Positions 26,577-36,368 of a stretch of 64,000 bases of DNA are shown piece by piece (positions within the stretch are counted from its first letter, which is position 1; the number at the start of each line of letters is the position of its first letter). The notes under the pieces were generated by a model. It ran no database searches. It worked only from the letters and a program-made list of their open reading frames with translations, and had not been told where the DNA came from. Source of the stretch: Planctomycetaceae bacterium. GTDB lineage: Bacteria; Planctomycetota; Planctomycetia; Pirellulales; Pirellulaceae. Location of the stretch: contig JAHEBQ010000007.1 in assembly GCA_024642205.1 (NCBI GenBank), forward strand, positions 1 to 64,000. Reading direction: 5' to 3'. The translations under genes and the position numbers were made by a program.

Positions 26577-27606
26577 GAACGAGATTTCCGATGTGCTTCT
26601 GTGAATTGTTGCGGGAAAAATGGGCTGAAAAGCCAGGTAACGACAATTCCCGAACAGCAATCGCCATGCCAAGACATTGCGATCCTGATCAGCGTGTGAG
26701 ACGGATGAAACCGGATAAACACACTGGAATCTTTCGTGCGATCAAACGAAGTCGAGCGACAGAAATAGAGCGCCATGGCCATGATCTGTCAAAACGGTTT
26801 TGCCAAGCGATCGCGAGCCCTAGGCGTCAGCCCAATAAGCACTTTTTTCAGACTCCTGATCCCCGTTCGGGACGGCCGCAGGCAACCTGCTGCGCGAGCC
26901 TGCCTGAAATCCCCGGTCTTTGCTGGCCCTCCAAACGTGGATAAGTTCAGCGAGCCGGCGACACCATGCCTTCATCCCATGACAGCTCGGTTGTCGGATC
27001 GATGAATCAAGAACATTTCATCGAGAGGCGCTCAATCTGGTGGGGTAAGACGGGCGTGTGGACATCCACTTCGTGAATGAGCGCTAATTCTCAGAGTGAA
27101 CTGCCGCATGGTTTCTTTCCTTTCGATTCTCCATTCGATCACGATACGTTGTCCGAAGACAAGAGAACCACGCACACAACGCAAGGCAAAACCAAGTCTG
27201 TTTTTTGCTGGATGTTTTGGTGTCGTAAAGAAAGGACTTACGATATCGGCTCAGGAGTTGAAAAGTCTTCTCGATGATATTGCCTTGGCCGTCGAACGTT
27301 GGCACGACAAAGAATTTGCCAGCTGAGCTAATCCGCACGCTTTTCTTGCAAATCGACGAATGGGTGTGCGAAAAGGCGCACTTCGTCTGTGCCATGCCCA
27401 TGATTCCGATACGAACGCGGAAAAGCTCGAATTGAATTGTCGTTTCCTCCCCCATAAGCTCGACGGAAAAGTCACTAATGCACACGCTAGGCCGAGATTG
27501 ATGACAGACATTTCCCAATTCATGTTGAACGGTTCGTTTGGCACCGGGATTGCTTAGCAATCTGCGATCGTATTCGTAACGTACCAATCGGGATAGACAC
27601 AATTCA
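26577..27606. other. gene-poor 1-kb spacer before the cbb3 locus
   Basis: Divergent spacer between the phosphatase and ccoNO. The longest frame is on the minus strand (27084-27602) and has no ribosome site or motif, although parts look mildly protein-like. No FNR/Anr box (TTGAT-N4-ATCAA) was found by eye. The cbb3 promoter must lie in its right part. Confidence 0.4.
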
Positions 27607-29976
27607 ATGAGTGAACTGAAACTGACTCCCCAGCAAACGGATTTTCCCGAATCAAAAAATGAACATCTGGAAAGCTTTTCGTACGACGATCAGATCGTTC
27701 GGATGTTTTCATTGGCCACGCTGGTCTGGGGGCTGGTCGCGACGGTTGTCGGCCTGATCGTTGCCATTCTGCTGGTCAAGCCGGGTTGGACGTTCATGCA
27801 ATACGTTTCGTTTGGACGATTACGGCCCCTGCATACGAATGCGGCTATTTTTGCATTCGGTGGAAATGCAATATTCGCAGCGGTCTATTATTCGACCCAG
27901 CGACTGTGCAAGGCCCGAATGTGGAGCGACACCCTCAGCCAGCTTCATTTTTGGGGTTGGCAGTTGATTATTGTATGCGCGGCCGTCACTTTGCCGTTGG
28001 GGATCACACAAAGTAAAGAGTACGCGGAGCTGGAATGGCCGATTGACATCCTGATCGCATTGGTTTGGGTTGGTTTTTTTGGCGTCAATTTTATCATGAC
28101 GTTGGTTAAGCGTCGTGAGCGGCACATGTATGTTGCGCTCTGGTTTTACATTGCCACGATTGTCACGGTGGCGGTATTGCATGTGTTTAACAACCTGGTC
28201 GTCCCATCGAGTCTGTTTAAAAGCGTGCCGATTTATGCCGGTGTTCAGGACGCGATGATGCAGTGGTGGTATGGCCACAATGCGGTGGCGTTTTTCTTGA
28301 CGACGCCGTTCCTCGGGCTGATGTACTATTTTTTGCCCAAGGCAGCCGAGCGTCCAGTTTTCTCTTACAAGCTCAGCATCATTCACTTCTGGTCATTGGT
28401 GTTTATCTATATATGGGCGGGCCCGCACCACTTGCATTACACGGCACTGGCGTCGTGGGCATCATCGTTGGGGATGGTGTTTTCCCTGATGCTGTGGATG
28501 CCCAGTTGGGGCGGCATGATCAATGGCTTGCTGACACTCCGGGGGGCCTGGCACAAAGTCGCCGAGGATCCGGTGCTCAAATTCTTTGTTGTTGGCGTTA
28601 CTTTTTACGGCATGTCGACCTTCGAAGGCCCATTGTTGTCGGTCAAGAGTGTCAACATGCTTTCGCACTATACGGACTGGACGATTGCCCACGTTCACGC
28701 CGGGGCCCTCGGATGGAACGGCTTCATGACGTTTGGCATGTTGTACTGGCTACTTCCCAGGATTTTCCAGACGAAACTCTGGAGCACCAAGCTGGCGACC
28801 TGGCATTTCTGGTTGGGGACGCTCGGGATCCTGCTTTATATCATCCCGATCTATGTCGCTGGTTTAACCCAAGGCCTGATGTGGCGTGCGTTTACCGATG
28901 AAGGCAACCTGGCTTATCCCGATTTCGTCGAAACGGTCAACGCGATCATTCCGATGTGGTGGACTCGCGTCGGTGGTGGTGCACTTTATATTGCCGGAAT
29001 TTTGTTGATGGCGGTCAACTACTTCAAGACTTGGCAATCCCGCCCCGGAACCTACGACGTACCGGTGATCGAGGCTGCCCCGTTGTCACGTGACTACGTT
29101 GATCCCCCGGTTCCCCAGTCACGATTGAAGAATTTTCCCGTTACTGATTTCGCCAACAAGCTGGATGTGTTTGAGCAAGCTCATTGGCATCGGGTTTGGG
29201 AACGCTTGCCAATCCGGTTTACCGTCTGGGTGACGATCGCCGTGGTGGTCGCCTCGGCATTTGAATTGGTTCCGACATTTCTGATTCGCTCCAACGTACC
29301 AACAATTAAATCGGTCAAGCCATATACGCCCCTGGAACTGGCAGGACGGGACATTTATGTGGCCGAGGGTTGTTACAACTGTCACTCTCAGATGATTCGT
29401 CCACTGTTCGCGGAAACCGAGCGTTACGGCGAATATTCCAAGCCTGGTGAATCTGTCTTCAACCATCCTTTCCAGTGGGGTTCGCGGAGGATCGGTCCCG
29501 ACTTGGCGCGGGAAGGGGGTAAGCAATCTCATTACTGGCATTTCGAACATTTCCGCGAGCCAACCTCAATGACACCGGGTAGCGTGATGCCTGCCTACAA
29601 GCATCTGCTGACCGATGAACTGAATTTCCAGACCATTCCGGAGCGGGTCAGGGTGGCGTCCCTGCTGGGGGCACCTTATGAACGCGAACTGACCGAGTCC
29701 GAAGACATGGCGATGGAGCAAGCCAAACAGATCGTCAAGGATCTGGTCGAACAAGGTGGACCCAAATCTGGAACGATCAAGGATCCTTCCGGCAAGGAAA
29801 TTGCCCTGGAGAAGACAAAGGTGGTAGCGTTGATTGCCTATCTCCAGCGAATTGGAGTTGACTATTTCAAAACCGAAACCGAAACCAAGACCACGGACGC
29901 TGCCAACGAAGTCAATGCGGAAGCAGTAGCTCCCGGGCCTGTAGTCGAAAAAGACCAAGACGGAAAGCAGCCATGA
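27607..29976 (+). CDS. ccoNO: cbb3-type cytochrome c oxidase, fused subunits I and II (CcoN-CcoO)
   Basis: A 789-residue fusion. Residues about 25-490 are CcoN, the catalytic heme-copper subunit with about twelve helices. Its ligands are seen: HTNAAIFAFGGN (low-spin heme), WWYGHNAVAFF and AGPHHLHYTA (CuB), and TDWTIAHVHAGALGWNG (hemes). A hydrophobic anchor near residue 540 leads into CcoO, which has a c-type heme motif CYNCH (Cys589-His593) and the CcoO signature SQMIRPLFAETERYG, and later TPGSVMPAY with the Met ligand. The last 35 residues are acidic and repetitive. In most Proteobacteria these are two genes. It reduces oxygen to water at the membrane and pumps protons. Stop and ccoQ start overlap (ATGA). 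Confidence 0.95.
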   Translation: MSELKLTPQQTDFPESKNEHLESFSYDDQIVRMFSLATLVWGLVATVVGLIVAILLVKPGWTFMQYVSFGRLRPLHTNAAIFAFGGNAIFAAVYYSTQRLCKARMWSDTLSQLHFWGWQLIIVCAAVTLPLGITQSKEYAELEWPIDILIALVWVGFFGVNFIMTLVKRRERHMYVALWFYIATIVTVAVLHVFNNLVVPSSLFKSVPIYAGVQDAMMQWWYGHNAVAFFLTTPFLGLMYYFLPKAAERPVFSYKLSIIHFWSLVFIYIWAGPHHLHYTALASWASSLGMVFSLMLWMPSWGGMINGLLTLRGAWHKVAEDPVLKFFVVGVTFYGMSTFEGPLLSVKSVNMLSHYTDWTIAHVHAGALGWNGFMTFGMLYWLLPRIFQTKLWSTKLATWHFWLGTLGILLYIIPIYVAGLTQGLMWRAFTDEGNLAYPDFVETVNAIIPMWWTRVGGGALYIAGILLMAVNYFKTWQSRPGTYDVPVIEAAPLSRDYVDPPVPQSRLKNFPVTDFANKLDVFEQAHWHRVWERLPIRFTVWVTIAVVVASAFELVPTFLIRSNVPTIKSVKPYTPLELAGRDIYVAEGCYNCHSQMIRPLFAETERYGEYSKPGESVFNHPFQWGSRRIGPDLAREGGKQSHYWHFEHFREPTSMTPGSVMPAYKHLLTDELNFQTIPERVRVASLLGAPYERELTESEDMAMEQAKQIVKDLVEQGGPKSGTIKDPSGKEIALEKTKVVALIAYLQRIGVDYFKTETETKTTDAANEVNAEAVAPGPVVEKDQDGKQP

Positions 29977-30146
29977 TCAAAAAACTAACCACCTTTCTCG
30001 ATTATTCGTTGTTTGCCGAACTCGCGCTGGTGATGTTCGCTGTCATTTTTATCGCGGTCGTGATCCGAACACTTGTGACACGACGTGAAACCACGAGCCA
30101 ACAAGCCAGAATTGTGCTTGGCGATCAACCGGAGAAACACGTATGA
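29973..30146 (+). CDS. ccoQ: cbb3 oxidase small subunit CcoQ/FixQ, 57 aa
   Basis: A small gene fitted exactly between ccoNO and ccoP, overlapping each by four bases (ATGA at both ends). It encodes one membrane helix (about residues 14-36, LFAELALVMFAVIFIAVVI) followed by a basic and polar cytoplasmic tail (RTLVTRRETTSQQ). This size and position are those of CcoQ, which stabilises the cbb3 complex. Sequence identity to any given CcoQ cannot be judged, but context makes the call safe. Confidence 0.85.
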   Translation: MIKKLTTFLDYSLFAELALVMFAVIFIAVVIRTLVTRRETTSQQARIVLGDQPEKHV

Positions 30147-30751
30147 CCAACCCGCCTGCCTCGAATCCAGTTTCCCGATCGGGTCAAGAAGAAATCTTGA
30201 CCGACCATAGTTACGATGGCATTCAGGAATATGACAATCCACTGCCAGGCTGGTGGAAATTCTTGTTCTGGCTGTTTATTTTCTTTGCGCCTCTCTATGT
30301 TCTGTACTTTCATTTCGGCGTCGAAGGCCGAACCGTTTACGATCAATACGATCGCAAAATGGCCAGTATTTTTGAGCTCAAATTCAGAAAAATCGGGTCT
30401 TTGACACCGGACCGCGAGACCATTACGAAATTCATGAACGATCCCGAAGGGCTGGGGTTTGGCAAAGTCGTTTTCAAAACGAACTGTGTCAGTTGCCATG
30501 GTGCCAAAGGAGAGGGCGCGATTGGACCGAACCTGACGGACGATCACTGGAAGAATGTTCGCAATATCGAGGATATTGCGAAAGTCATTTCCGAGGGAGC
30601 AGCCAATGGCGCGATGCCTGCCTGGAAGACTCGCCTGAGCCACATTAACCAGATCGTCTTGACCGCAGCTTACGTTGCGTCCTTGAGGGAGAATCCTGAA
30701 GCCGGCCCACGGCCGCCCGAAGGAAACGTGATTCCTCCCTGGGGTGAATAG
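30143..30751 (+). CDS. ccoP: cbb3 oxidase subunit CcoP, single-heme form
   Basis: Diheme in most bacteria, here 202 residues with one heme motif, CVSCH (Cys115-His119). The N-terminal CcoP domain is recognisable: DGIQEYDNPLPGWWKFLF then a membrane helix (about residues 39-60). The cytochrome c domain follows, with AIGPNLTDDHW, and NGAMPAW carrying the axial Met. Only one heme domain is left, so the electron path from soluble cytochrome c to CcoNO is shorter than usual. It overlaps ccoQ (ATGA). It is followed by an 82-base gap to ccoG. Confidence 0.93.
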   Translation: MTNPPASNPVSRSGQEEILTDHSYDGIQEYDNPLPGWWKFLFWLFIFFAPLYVLYFHFGVEGRTVYDQYDRKMASIFELKFRKIGSLTPDRETITKFMNDPEGLGFGKVVFKTNCVSCHGAKGEGAIGPNLTDDHWKNVRNIEDIAKVISEGAANGAMPAWKTRLSHINQIVLTAAYVASLRENPEAGPRPPEGNVIPPWGE

Positions 30752-30833
30752 TCGAATCAGGTAAATGTTGATTCCAGACGCGCGTGCTGGTTCCACTCGA
30801 TCCTTGGAAGCATGATTGAACTCGACCGGCAAA

Positions 30834-32225
30834 ATGAATAACGCAATCCTGGAACCTGAAGAACACGTACTGAGCACGCTTGAAAAAGACGGCTCGCGGC
30901 GCTGGCTGAAGCCGAAACTGAGCAAAGGCAAGTTGCTTCGGCAGCGGCGTTGGATTGCCTATTTGTTGATCGCCATCTTTACGGCTTTGCCGTTTGTCGA
31001 GATTGGTGGTAAACCCTTCATTTTGCTCGACATTACCGCGCGGCGTTTCACAATTTTCGGTTTTACCTTTTTGCCTACCGACACCATGCTGTTGGCGATT
31101 TTCATGGTGGGAGTCCTGTTGACCATCTTCCTGTTCACCGCCCTGTTTGGGCGGATCTGGTGTGGATGGGCGTGTCCGCAGACTGTTTACATGGAGTTCC
31201 TGTTCCGTCCAATCGAACGATTTTTTGACGGAACGAGCGGTCGGGGCGGCATCAAGAAGCGTGTTCCCGCGTGGCGAGTGGCTGCAAAATACGTCGTTTA
31301 TTTTCTTGTTTGTGGCTACCTGGCCAACACTTTTCTCGCGTACTTCATCGGTGTTGATCGACTCGGACAATGGGTCCGTCAATCACCCATCGAGCATCCC
31401 GTTCCGTTTCTGGTCATGGCGTTTGTCACCGCGGGAATGATGTTCGATTTTTGCTTTTTCCGCGAGCAGCTGTGCCTGGTTGCCTGCCCCTATGGTCGAT
31501 TTCAATCCGTTTTGCTGGACCAGAACTCCTTGATCGTCGCCTACGATCAGAATCGAGGGGAGCCGCGCGGGAAGTTCACAAAATCGACAGGCGATGGCCA
31601 GTTGCCAGTCTTGGGCGATTGCATTGATTGTGGCAACTGCGTTACGACTTGTCCGACCGGTATCGATATTCGAAATGGTTTACAGATGGAGTGTATCAAT
31701 TGCACCCAGTGCATCGATGCTTGCAACCTGGTGATGCGAAAAATTGGTCGCGCTCCGGATCTGATCCGGTTCAGTTCGCAAGCACGCGATCGCGGGGGTA
31801 AGGGAGGATTGCTGCGAGCCAGAACGGCAGTTTATCCGTTGCTGCTGGTGGGCATTGCGACCGCGTTCTTGGCCGTGTTTCTGGCGAGCAAGACGTTTGA
31901 TGCCGTCGTCCTGCGTGAAGTCGGCAATCCGCATACGATGACTGACGACGACCGCGTGAGGAACCTGATGAAACTGAAACTCACCAATCGAAGTGATGAG
32001 CCAATGAGTCTGGAAGTCAGCGTGGTTGAGCCCAAGGACGTGAATATTGCGATTCGAGAGGGAGCCATGCAGCTCGGACCCAACGAGTCCCGAACCTACC
32101 ACGCCAGCGTCATTGCGCCCCGCGATGCCTTTTCCCTGGGTCGGGCGGACGTTGAGCTTCAGATAGAAAACGAAAAACAGGTTTCCAGGTCTCTCAGGTT
32201 CAAGTTGATTGGGCCCTATGATTGA
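30834..32225 (+). CDS. ccoG: cbb3 oxidase accessory iron-sulfur protein CcoG
   Basis: A 463-residue membrane ferredoxin-like assembly protein (FixG/RdxA family), known in other bacteria to help reduce copper for cbb3 maturation. The ATG at 30834 is used; the TTG at 30816 is six codons earlier. Features: a membrane helix after RRWIAYLL, a conserved loop GRIWCGWACPQTVYMEF, more helices to about residue 210, then two cluster motifs CIDCGNCVTTCP and CINCTQCIDAC. The C-terminal 120 residues form an Ig-like periplasmic domain (LTNRSDEPMSLEV). It is in order with ccoNOQP and ccoHIS. Confidence 0.93.
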   Translation: MNNAILEPEEHVLSTLEKDGSRRWLKPKLSKGKLLRQRRWIAYLLIAIFTALPFVEIGGKPFILLDITARRFTIFGFTFLPTDTMLLAIFMVGVLLTIFLFTALFGRIWCGWACPQTVYMEFLFRPIERFFDGTSGRGGIKKRVPAWRVAAKYVVYFLVCGYLANTFLAYFIGVDRLGQWVRQSPIEHPVPFLVMAFVTAGMMFDFCFFREQLCLVACPYGRFQSVLLDQNSLIVAYDQNRGEPRGKFTKSTGDGQLPVLGDCIDCGNCVTTCPTGIDIRNGLQMECINCTQCIDACNLVMRKIGRAPDLIRFSSQARDRGGKGGLLRARTAVYPLLLVGIATAFLAVFLASKTFDAVVLREVGNPHTMTDDDRVRNLMKLKLTNRSDEPMSLEVSVVEPKDVNIAIREGAMQLGPNESRTYHASVIAPRDAFSLGRADVELQIENEKQVSRSLRFKLIGPYD

Positions 32226-32331
32226 GCCTTCAGCCAGGAATCTGTGGGCGCGGGTAGTGAACCACGTGCTCCCACATGCAGGGCTGATCCAACGAAAGTG
32301 ACTCTGAACTACCATCGGAACGAATGAATCA

Positions 32332-32853
32332 ATGACACAACTCGCTGCCACGATCGAACAAAAAGAAAAAACCGCACAGCTCATGTGGTTGGGTTTTATC
32401 CTGATGTTTTTTCTCATTCAAGCCGTGATCTGGACCGTTGCAATCTCGGCAACAGCGAATGATCCGTCGCTCGCTGTTGTGGCTGACTATGACGAAAAAG
32501 CGTTGAAGTGGGACGAGGAAAAGGCGCGACGAACTGCCAGCGCTCAATTGGGCTGGCATTCTGAAATCGTTGTGGACTCGGAATCGGATATCTACGGTTT
32601 TCGAAACGTCAGGATCAAGCTGCAGGATGCCAACCTGGTCCCGATTGAAAACGCCACGGTTGAACTGACGGCCTTTCACCGGGCCCGCGCGGCCGAGCCT
32701 CAACGGATCAAGATTTCCGGGCAGGGAAACGGGATCTACTCTGGATTTGTGCAGGTTCGAAAGAACGGGATGTGGCAGTTTGATGGTTGTGCGAAAAGAC
32801 GCGATGACACGTTTCTGATAAATGAACGACAATCGATCATGGCGGACAACTAA
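32332..32853 (+). CDS. ccoH: cbb3 oxidase assembly protein CcoH/FixH-like
   Basis: A 173-residue protein with one N-terminal membrane helix (about residues 18-40) and a periplasmic beta-sandwich. The FixH pattern is present: VVADYDEKALKWDEEKAR just after the helix, and GLWxF-like ending (KNGMWQFDGCAKRRDD). The two-strand stretch NATVELTAFHRAR also fits. It is needed for cbb3 assembly in other bacteria. It sits 106 bases after ccoG and directly abuts the TauE/SafE-like gene (no gap). Confidence 0.85.
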   Translation: MTQLAATIEQKEKTAQLMWLGFILMFFLIQAVIWTVAISATANDPSLAVVADYDEKALKWDEEKARRTASAQLGWHSEIVVDSESDIYGFRNVRIKLQDANLVPIENATVELTAFHRARAAEPQRIKISGQGNGIYSGFVQVRKNGMWQFDGCAKRRDDTFLINERQSIMADN

Positions 32854-33639
32854 ATGTTGGTGTTACTTGGATCTGTTTTTGTTGCCAGCTTGCTGGGCAG
32901 CCTGCATTGCGTCGGTATGTGTGGTCCTTTCGCGTTGTTGGCAGGAAGCCCGACGCGAGACACCGGTGTCTCACGCGGACGTTGGTCATTGCTGATTCCG
33001 AGCATTGCCTACAGCTGTGGACGGCTGACGACTTACGGTGTTGTCGGAGTCGTGTTTGGGTCCCTCGGCATGGCACTCAATCGTGGCGTCGGGTTTGCAT
33101 CGTACCAACAAACCGCAACTTACTTGGCAGGTAGTTTGATGATCGTCGTCGGTGGAGTCGCGCTGGCACGGCAAATGGGCTCCACGATTCAATTGCCCAA
33201 CATAGCCGGACCATTGCAGAGAGTGTTGCAACGTAACTTCCAGAAAGTGATCGGCCAGCCACCTCTCCGGCGAGCGTTCCTGATCGGTGCATTTTCATGC
33301 CTGATGCCATGCGGTTGGCTTTACACCTTTGCCATCGTTGCTGCCGGAACGGGAAGTCCCGGGCAGGGCTTGATTGTGATGGCCGTGTTTTGGGCTGGAA
33401 CCGTTCCCATCATGACGGCGCTGATGTTCGGATTGAATGGATTGGGAAATTCCATTCAGCGCCGGGTTCCTGCCGCGATGGCCAGCTTGGTGATTGCGAT
33501 TGGTCTTTTCACGATCGCCTTTCGTGCACCGGTAGTCATTGGTGAAGGGACGAAAGTGGTTGAACAAACAGAGGCGTTGACTCAACAAGTACAAAACGTC
33601 GACCAGTTGGAATTACCCTGTTGCCGCGAGGACAATTAA
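32854..33639 (+). CDS. TauE/SafE-type (UreH-like) membrane protein of the cco locus
   Basis: A 261-residue protein with about six helices. GSLHCVGMCGPFALL at residues 16-30 is the hallmark of this family, often labelled sulfite exporter TauE/SafE or urease accessory UreH-like; FSCLMPCGWLYTF in the middle is the second half of the repeat (positions about 149-161). The Cys residues flanking Gly and Pro suggest metal or thiol handling, and copper delivery to the oxidase has been suggested for related genes in cbb3 loci. It starts directly after the ccoH stop and ends directly before ccoI. Confidence 0.85.
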   Translation: MLVLLGSVFVASLLGSLHCVGMCGPFALLAGSPTRDTGVSRGRWSLLIPSIAYSCGRLTTYGVVGVVFGSLGMALNRGVGFASYQQTATYLAGSLMIVVGGVALARQMGSTIQLPNIAGPLQRVLQRNFQKVIGQPPLRRAFLIGAFSCLMPCGWLYTFAIVAAGTGSPGQGLIVMAVFWAGTVPIMTALMFGLNGLGNSIQRRVPAAMASLVIAIGLFTIAFRAPVVIGEGTKVVEQTEALTQQVQNVDQLELPCCREDN

Positions 33640-36138
33640 ATGTCCGTCGCTGAACCGACAAATGACACACCGGCAGAAATGGTTCAAGACCGGGTCTTGT
33701 CGTGCACCCATTGCAGGCTGCCTGTGCCCGTCGGGCTGATTGAACCGGGGGCGACGGAGCAATTCTGTTGTAGTGGTTGTAAGATGGCCTTTCGGCTGAT
33801 TCACTCCAGCGGGCTCGAAGCCTATTACCGGATGGTGGAAACCACTGGGACCTCGTCGCTGACGAGACGGGAAGAGGAAAAACTATCCAATCGCTTTGAT
33901 GATTTTGATCAGCCGGCCTTCTTTGACCGTTTCGGAAATCCAGTCGATGAAGAGATTGACGAAATTACATTTTTGTTGGATGGCATTCATTGTGCCGCGT
34001 GTATTTGGCTGATCGAGAAGCTTCCACAGATTGTCCCGGGAATCTTGGTCGTCAAATTAAATTGGGCTCGACAAACTGCCAAGATTCGCTGGAAACGCGA
34101 TGCGGTCAAGCTTTCGAAGATCGCTCAAACGTTGAGTCATCTGGGTTACATGCCCCACCCAATTCACCGGAGCACCATCGAAGAGCGAAGGCAGAATGAA
34201 AACAGACGCCAACTGACGCGGATCGGAATTGCGGCTGCAGCGGCCGGAAACAACATGTTGATCGCGGCTGCATTGTACTTCGGGATGTTCTCGTACATGT
34301 CGGTCGGGATGAGCCAGCTGTTTCGGGTTGCGAGTTGCGCCATCGGATTGGCTTCGCTGTTCTGGCCTGGGCGAGTTTTTCTCCAGGGGGCCGTGAATGC
34401 AATTCGGACACGAACGCCGCACATGGATTTGCCGATCGCCTTGGGGTTGACTGTCGGAAGTATTGCGGGCACGGTGAACACGATTCGAGGTACGGGCGAA
34501 ATCTATTTTGATTCGTTGTCGGTACTGATTTTTCTGTTGCTGGTTGGTCGCTGGATTCAATTTCGTCAACAGAATCGCGCAGCGGACGCGGTCGAGTTGC
34601 TTTATCGACTCACGCCCCAAACCACTCGAAAAATCGTCGATGGTCGTCCGGTTGCCACGTTTGTCGATCTTGTTCAGCCAGCGGATATATTGGAAATTCG
34701 CGCCGGCGATCTGGTTCCCGTCGACGCCGTGATTGTCGGGGGGACGACCGAAATGGATGAGTCCATTCTGTCCGGCGAATCGAGATTGGTTGGCAAATCG
34801 GTCGGCGACGAAGTGATGGCAGGAACGAAGAACTGCCGTTCGACGATCACCATTCGTGTCGTTGCCACGGGTCGAGACACGAGGCTGAGCAAGATCGTCG
34901 ACTTGGTGGAACAGGCTTCGCTCGAAAAACCGACGATTGTCCAGTGGGCCAATCGAATGGGAGGCTTTTTTGTGGTTGCGGTGATCGTGATGGCGGTCGT
35001 AACCCTGGCTGTCTGGCTTTGGATCGATGTTTCGGTCGCGATCGATCGAGCCGTTGCACTGTTGATCGTGGCCTGTCCCTGTGCGCTGGCACTTGCTACT
35101 CCGCTGGCGATTTCGGTTGCACTTGGAAAAGCCGCCAAGAGGAAAATAATGATCAAGGGAGGTGATGTCCTGCAACAGCTCAACCGTCCCGGTATGATCT
35201 GGTTGGATAAAACAGGCACCCTGACCGAAGGCAAGCTGGAGGTCGTTGATTGGTACGGTGATAACAGTTGGAAGGCGCTGATTTCAGACGTTGAAACGAA
35301 GTCCTCTCACCCGGTGGCCAAGGCGATTGTCGAGTTTGTCGAAAACGCAAGCGGTCGTGTTTCGTCGTCCCTGGTTGACCAGGTAACCGAGTACGAAGGC
35401 CAGGGGATCTGTGCGAATGGTCCCGGGTTGGATCTGCTTATCGGCAACGAGTCGTTGTTGTTGGAAAACGGAGTTTCGATCGGATCCAGGCACCAACAGG
35501 TTGCCGACAGAATTCTCGGCGCAAACCTCGCTCCCTGCTGGATTGCCGTCAACGGATCGGTCAACGCGATTGTCGCCCTGGGTGATCACATTCGACCGGA
35601 CACCAAGCTCGCAATCCAGCAGCTGATTTCCACCGGATGGAGGGTTGGAGTACTTTCTGGTGACCATGAGCGAATTGTTCGTCAAGTCGCGGACCGGCTG
35701 GAAATTGAATCCGGGTTGGCATTGGGTGGGCTGAGCCCGGAAGACAAAGTCAACGTCGTTCAGAATTCACTTTCAGAGTACCCCACGGTCGTCATGGTCG
35801 GAGACGGTGTAAACGACAGCGCAGCCTTGTCGGCGGCGTCGGTGGGAATCGCGGTCCACAACGGCGCAGAGGCCAGTCTGGCCGCGGCGCCCATTTACCT
35901 CGCCGACGAGGGACTTCGGCCCATCCTCGAATTGATGCGGATCAGCAAATCGACCAACCGCACAATTCGCATGAACTTTGCTGCGTCGCTCAGCTACAAC
36001 CTGTTCGGCGCAACGTTCGCGGCCATCGGCTGGATCAATCCACTGGTTGCCGCAATCCTGATGCCCATTAGTTCGCTGACTGTCGTCGCGATTTCGCTCA
36101 CTGCTGGAAACACAAATCGAACCAAGGCAAAACCATGA
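33640..36138 (+). CDS. ccoI: copper P1B-type ATPase for cbb3 assembly (CcoI/FixI)
   Basis: An 832-residue heavy-metal ATPase. A Cys-rich head (CTHCRLPVP and [10 protein letters not shown]) marks CcoI and is an extra metal site. One HMA domain has the metal pair Cys118-Cys121 (GIHCAACIW). After eight helices the ion-binding CPC is Cys479-Pro-Cys481, the phosphorylated Asp is 523 (DKTGTLTEG), and [10 protein letters not shown] is the hinge. It moves copper out of the cytoplasm for insertion in CcoN; the direct gene context supports this over simple copper detoxification. It overlaps ccoS by four bases (ATGA). Confidence 0.94.
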   Translation: MSVAEPTNDTPAEMVQDRVLSCTHCRLPVPVGLIEPGATEQFCCSGCKMAFRLIHSSGLEAYYRMVETTGTSSLTRREEEKLSNRFDDFDQPAFFDRFGNPVDEEIDEITFLLDGIHCAACIWLIEKLPQIVPGILVVKLNWARQTAKIRWKRDAVKLSKIAQTLSHLGYMPHPIHRSTIEERRQNENRRQLTRIGIAAAAAGNNMLIAAALYFGMFSYMSVGMSQLFRVASCAIGLASLFWPGRVFLQGAVNAIRTRTPHMDLPIALGLTVGSIAGTVNTIRGTGEIYFDSLSVLIFLLLVGRWIQFRQQNRAADAVELLYRLTPQTTRKIVDGRPVATFVDLVQPADILEIRAGDLVPVDAVIVGGTTEMDESILSGESRLVGKSVGDEVMAGTKNCRSTITIRVVATGRDTRLSKIVDLVEQASLEKPTIVQWANRMGGFFVVAVIVMAVVTLAVWLWIDVSVAIDRAVALLIVACPCALALATPLAISVALGKAAKRKIMIKGGDVLQQLNRPGMIWLDKTGTLTEGKLEVVDWYGDNSWKALISDVETKSSHPVAKAIVEFVENASGRVSSSLVDQVTEYEGQGICANGPGLDLLIGNESLLLENGVSIGSRHQQVADRILGANLAPCWIAVNGSVNAIVALGDHIRPDTKLAIQQLISTGWRVGVLSGDHERIVRQVADRLEIESGLALGGLSPEDKVNVVQNSLSEYPTVVMVGDGVNDSAALSAASVGIAVHNGAEASLAAAPIYLADEGLRPILELMRISKSTNRTIRMNFAASLSYNLFGATFAAIGWINPLVAAILMPISSLTVVAISLTAGNTNRTKAKP

Positions 36139-36329
36139 GCGTGCTCTACGTCGCCCTGCCCGTTGCGCTGTTTCTGGCAGTCATCGCTGTCATTGCATTT
36201 GTCATGCAAGTCCGCACGGGTCAGTTGGATGATCTTGAAACGCCGCCGCGGCGGATTCTGTTTGACGATGTTGAACGTCGTTCCCGGGAACCCGGGCCGG
36301 GCCATGTGGACGAAGAAGCGAAGCCATGA
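36135..36329 (+). CDS. ccoS: cbb3 oxidase maturation protein CcoS
   Basis: A 64-residue protein with one helix (residues 4-27) followed by [20 protein letters not shown], the CcoS hallmark of an acidic stretch after the helix. It is required for incorporating heme and copper into CcoN in other bacteria. The start overlaps the ccoI stop (ATGA). It is the last gene of the cco operon and converges with the metal ATPase. Confidence 0.9.
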   Translation: MSVLYVALPVALFLAVIAVIAFVMQVRTGQLDDLETPPRRILFDDVERRSREPGPGHVDEEAKP

Positions 36330-36368
36330 TGGCTGTCAGATGGAATTACACGGTTGGTTCAACGAGGG

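Noticed and set aside
27084-27602. Minus-strand frame of 172 codons before ccoNO
   Set aside because: Some protein-like patches, but no start signal or motif; left in the spacer entry.
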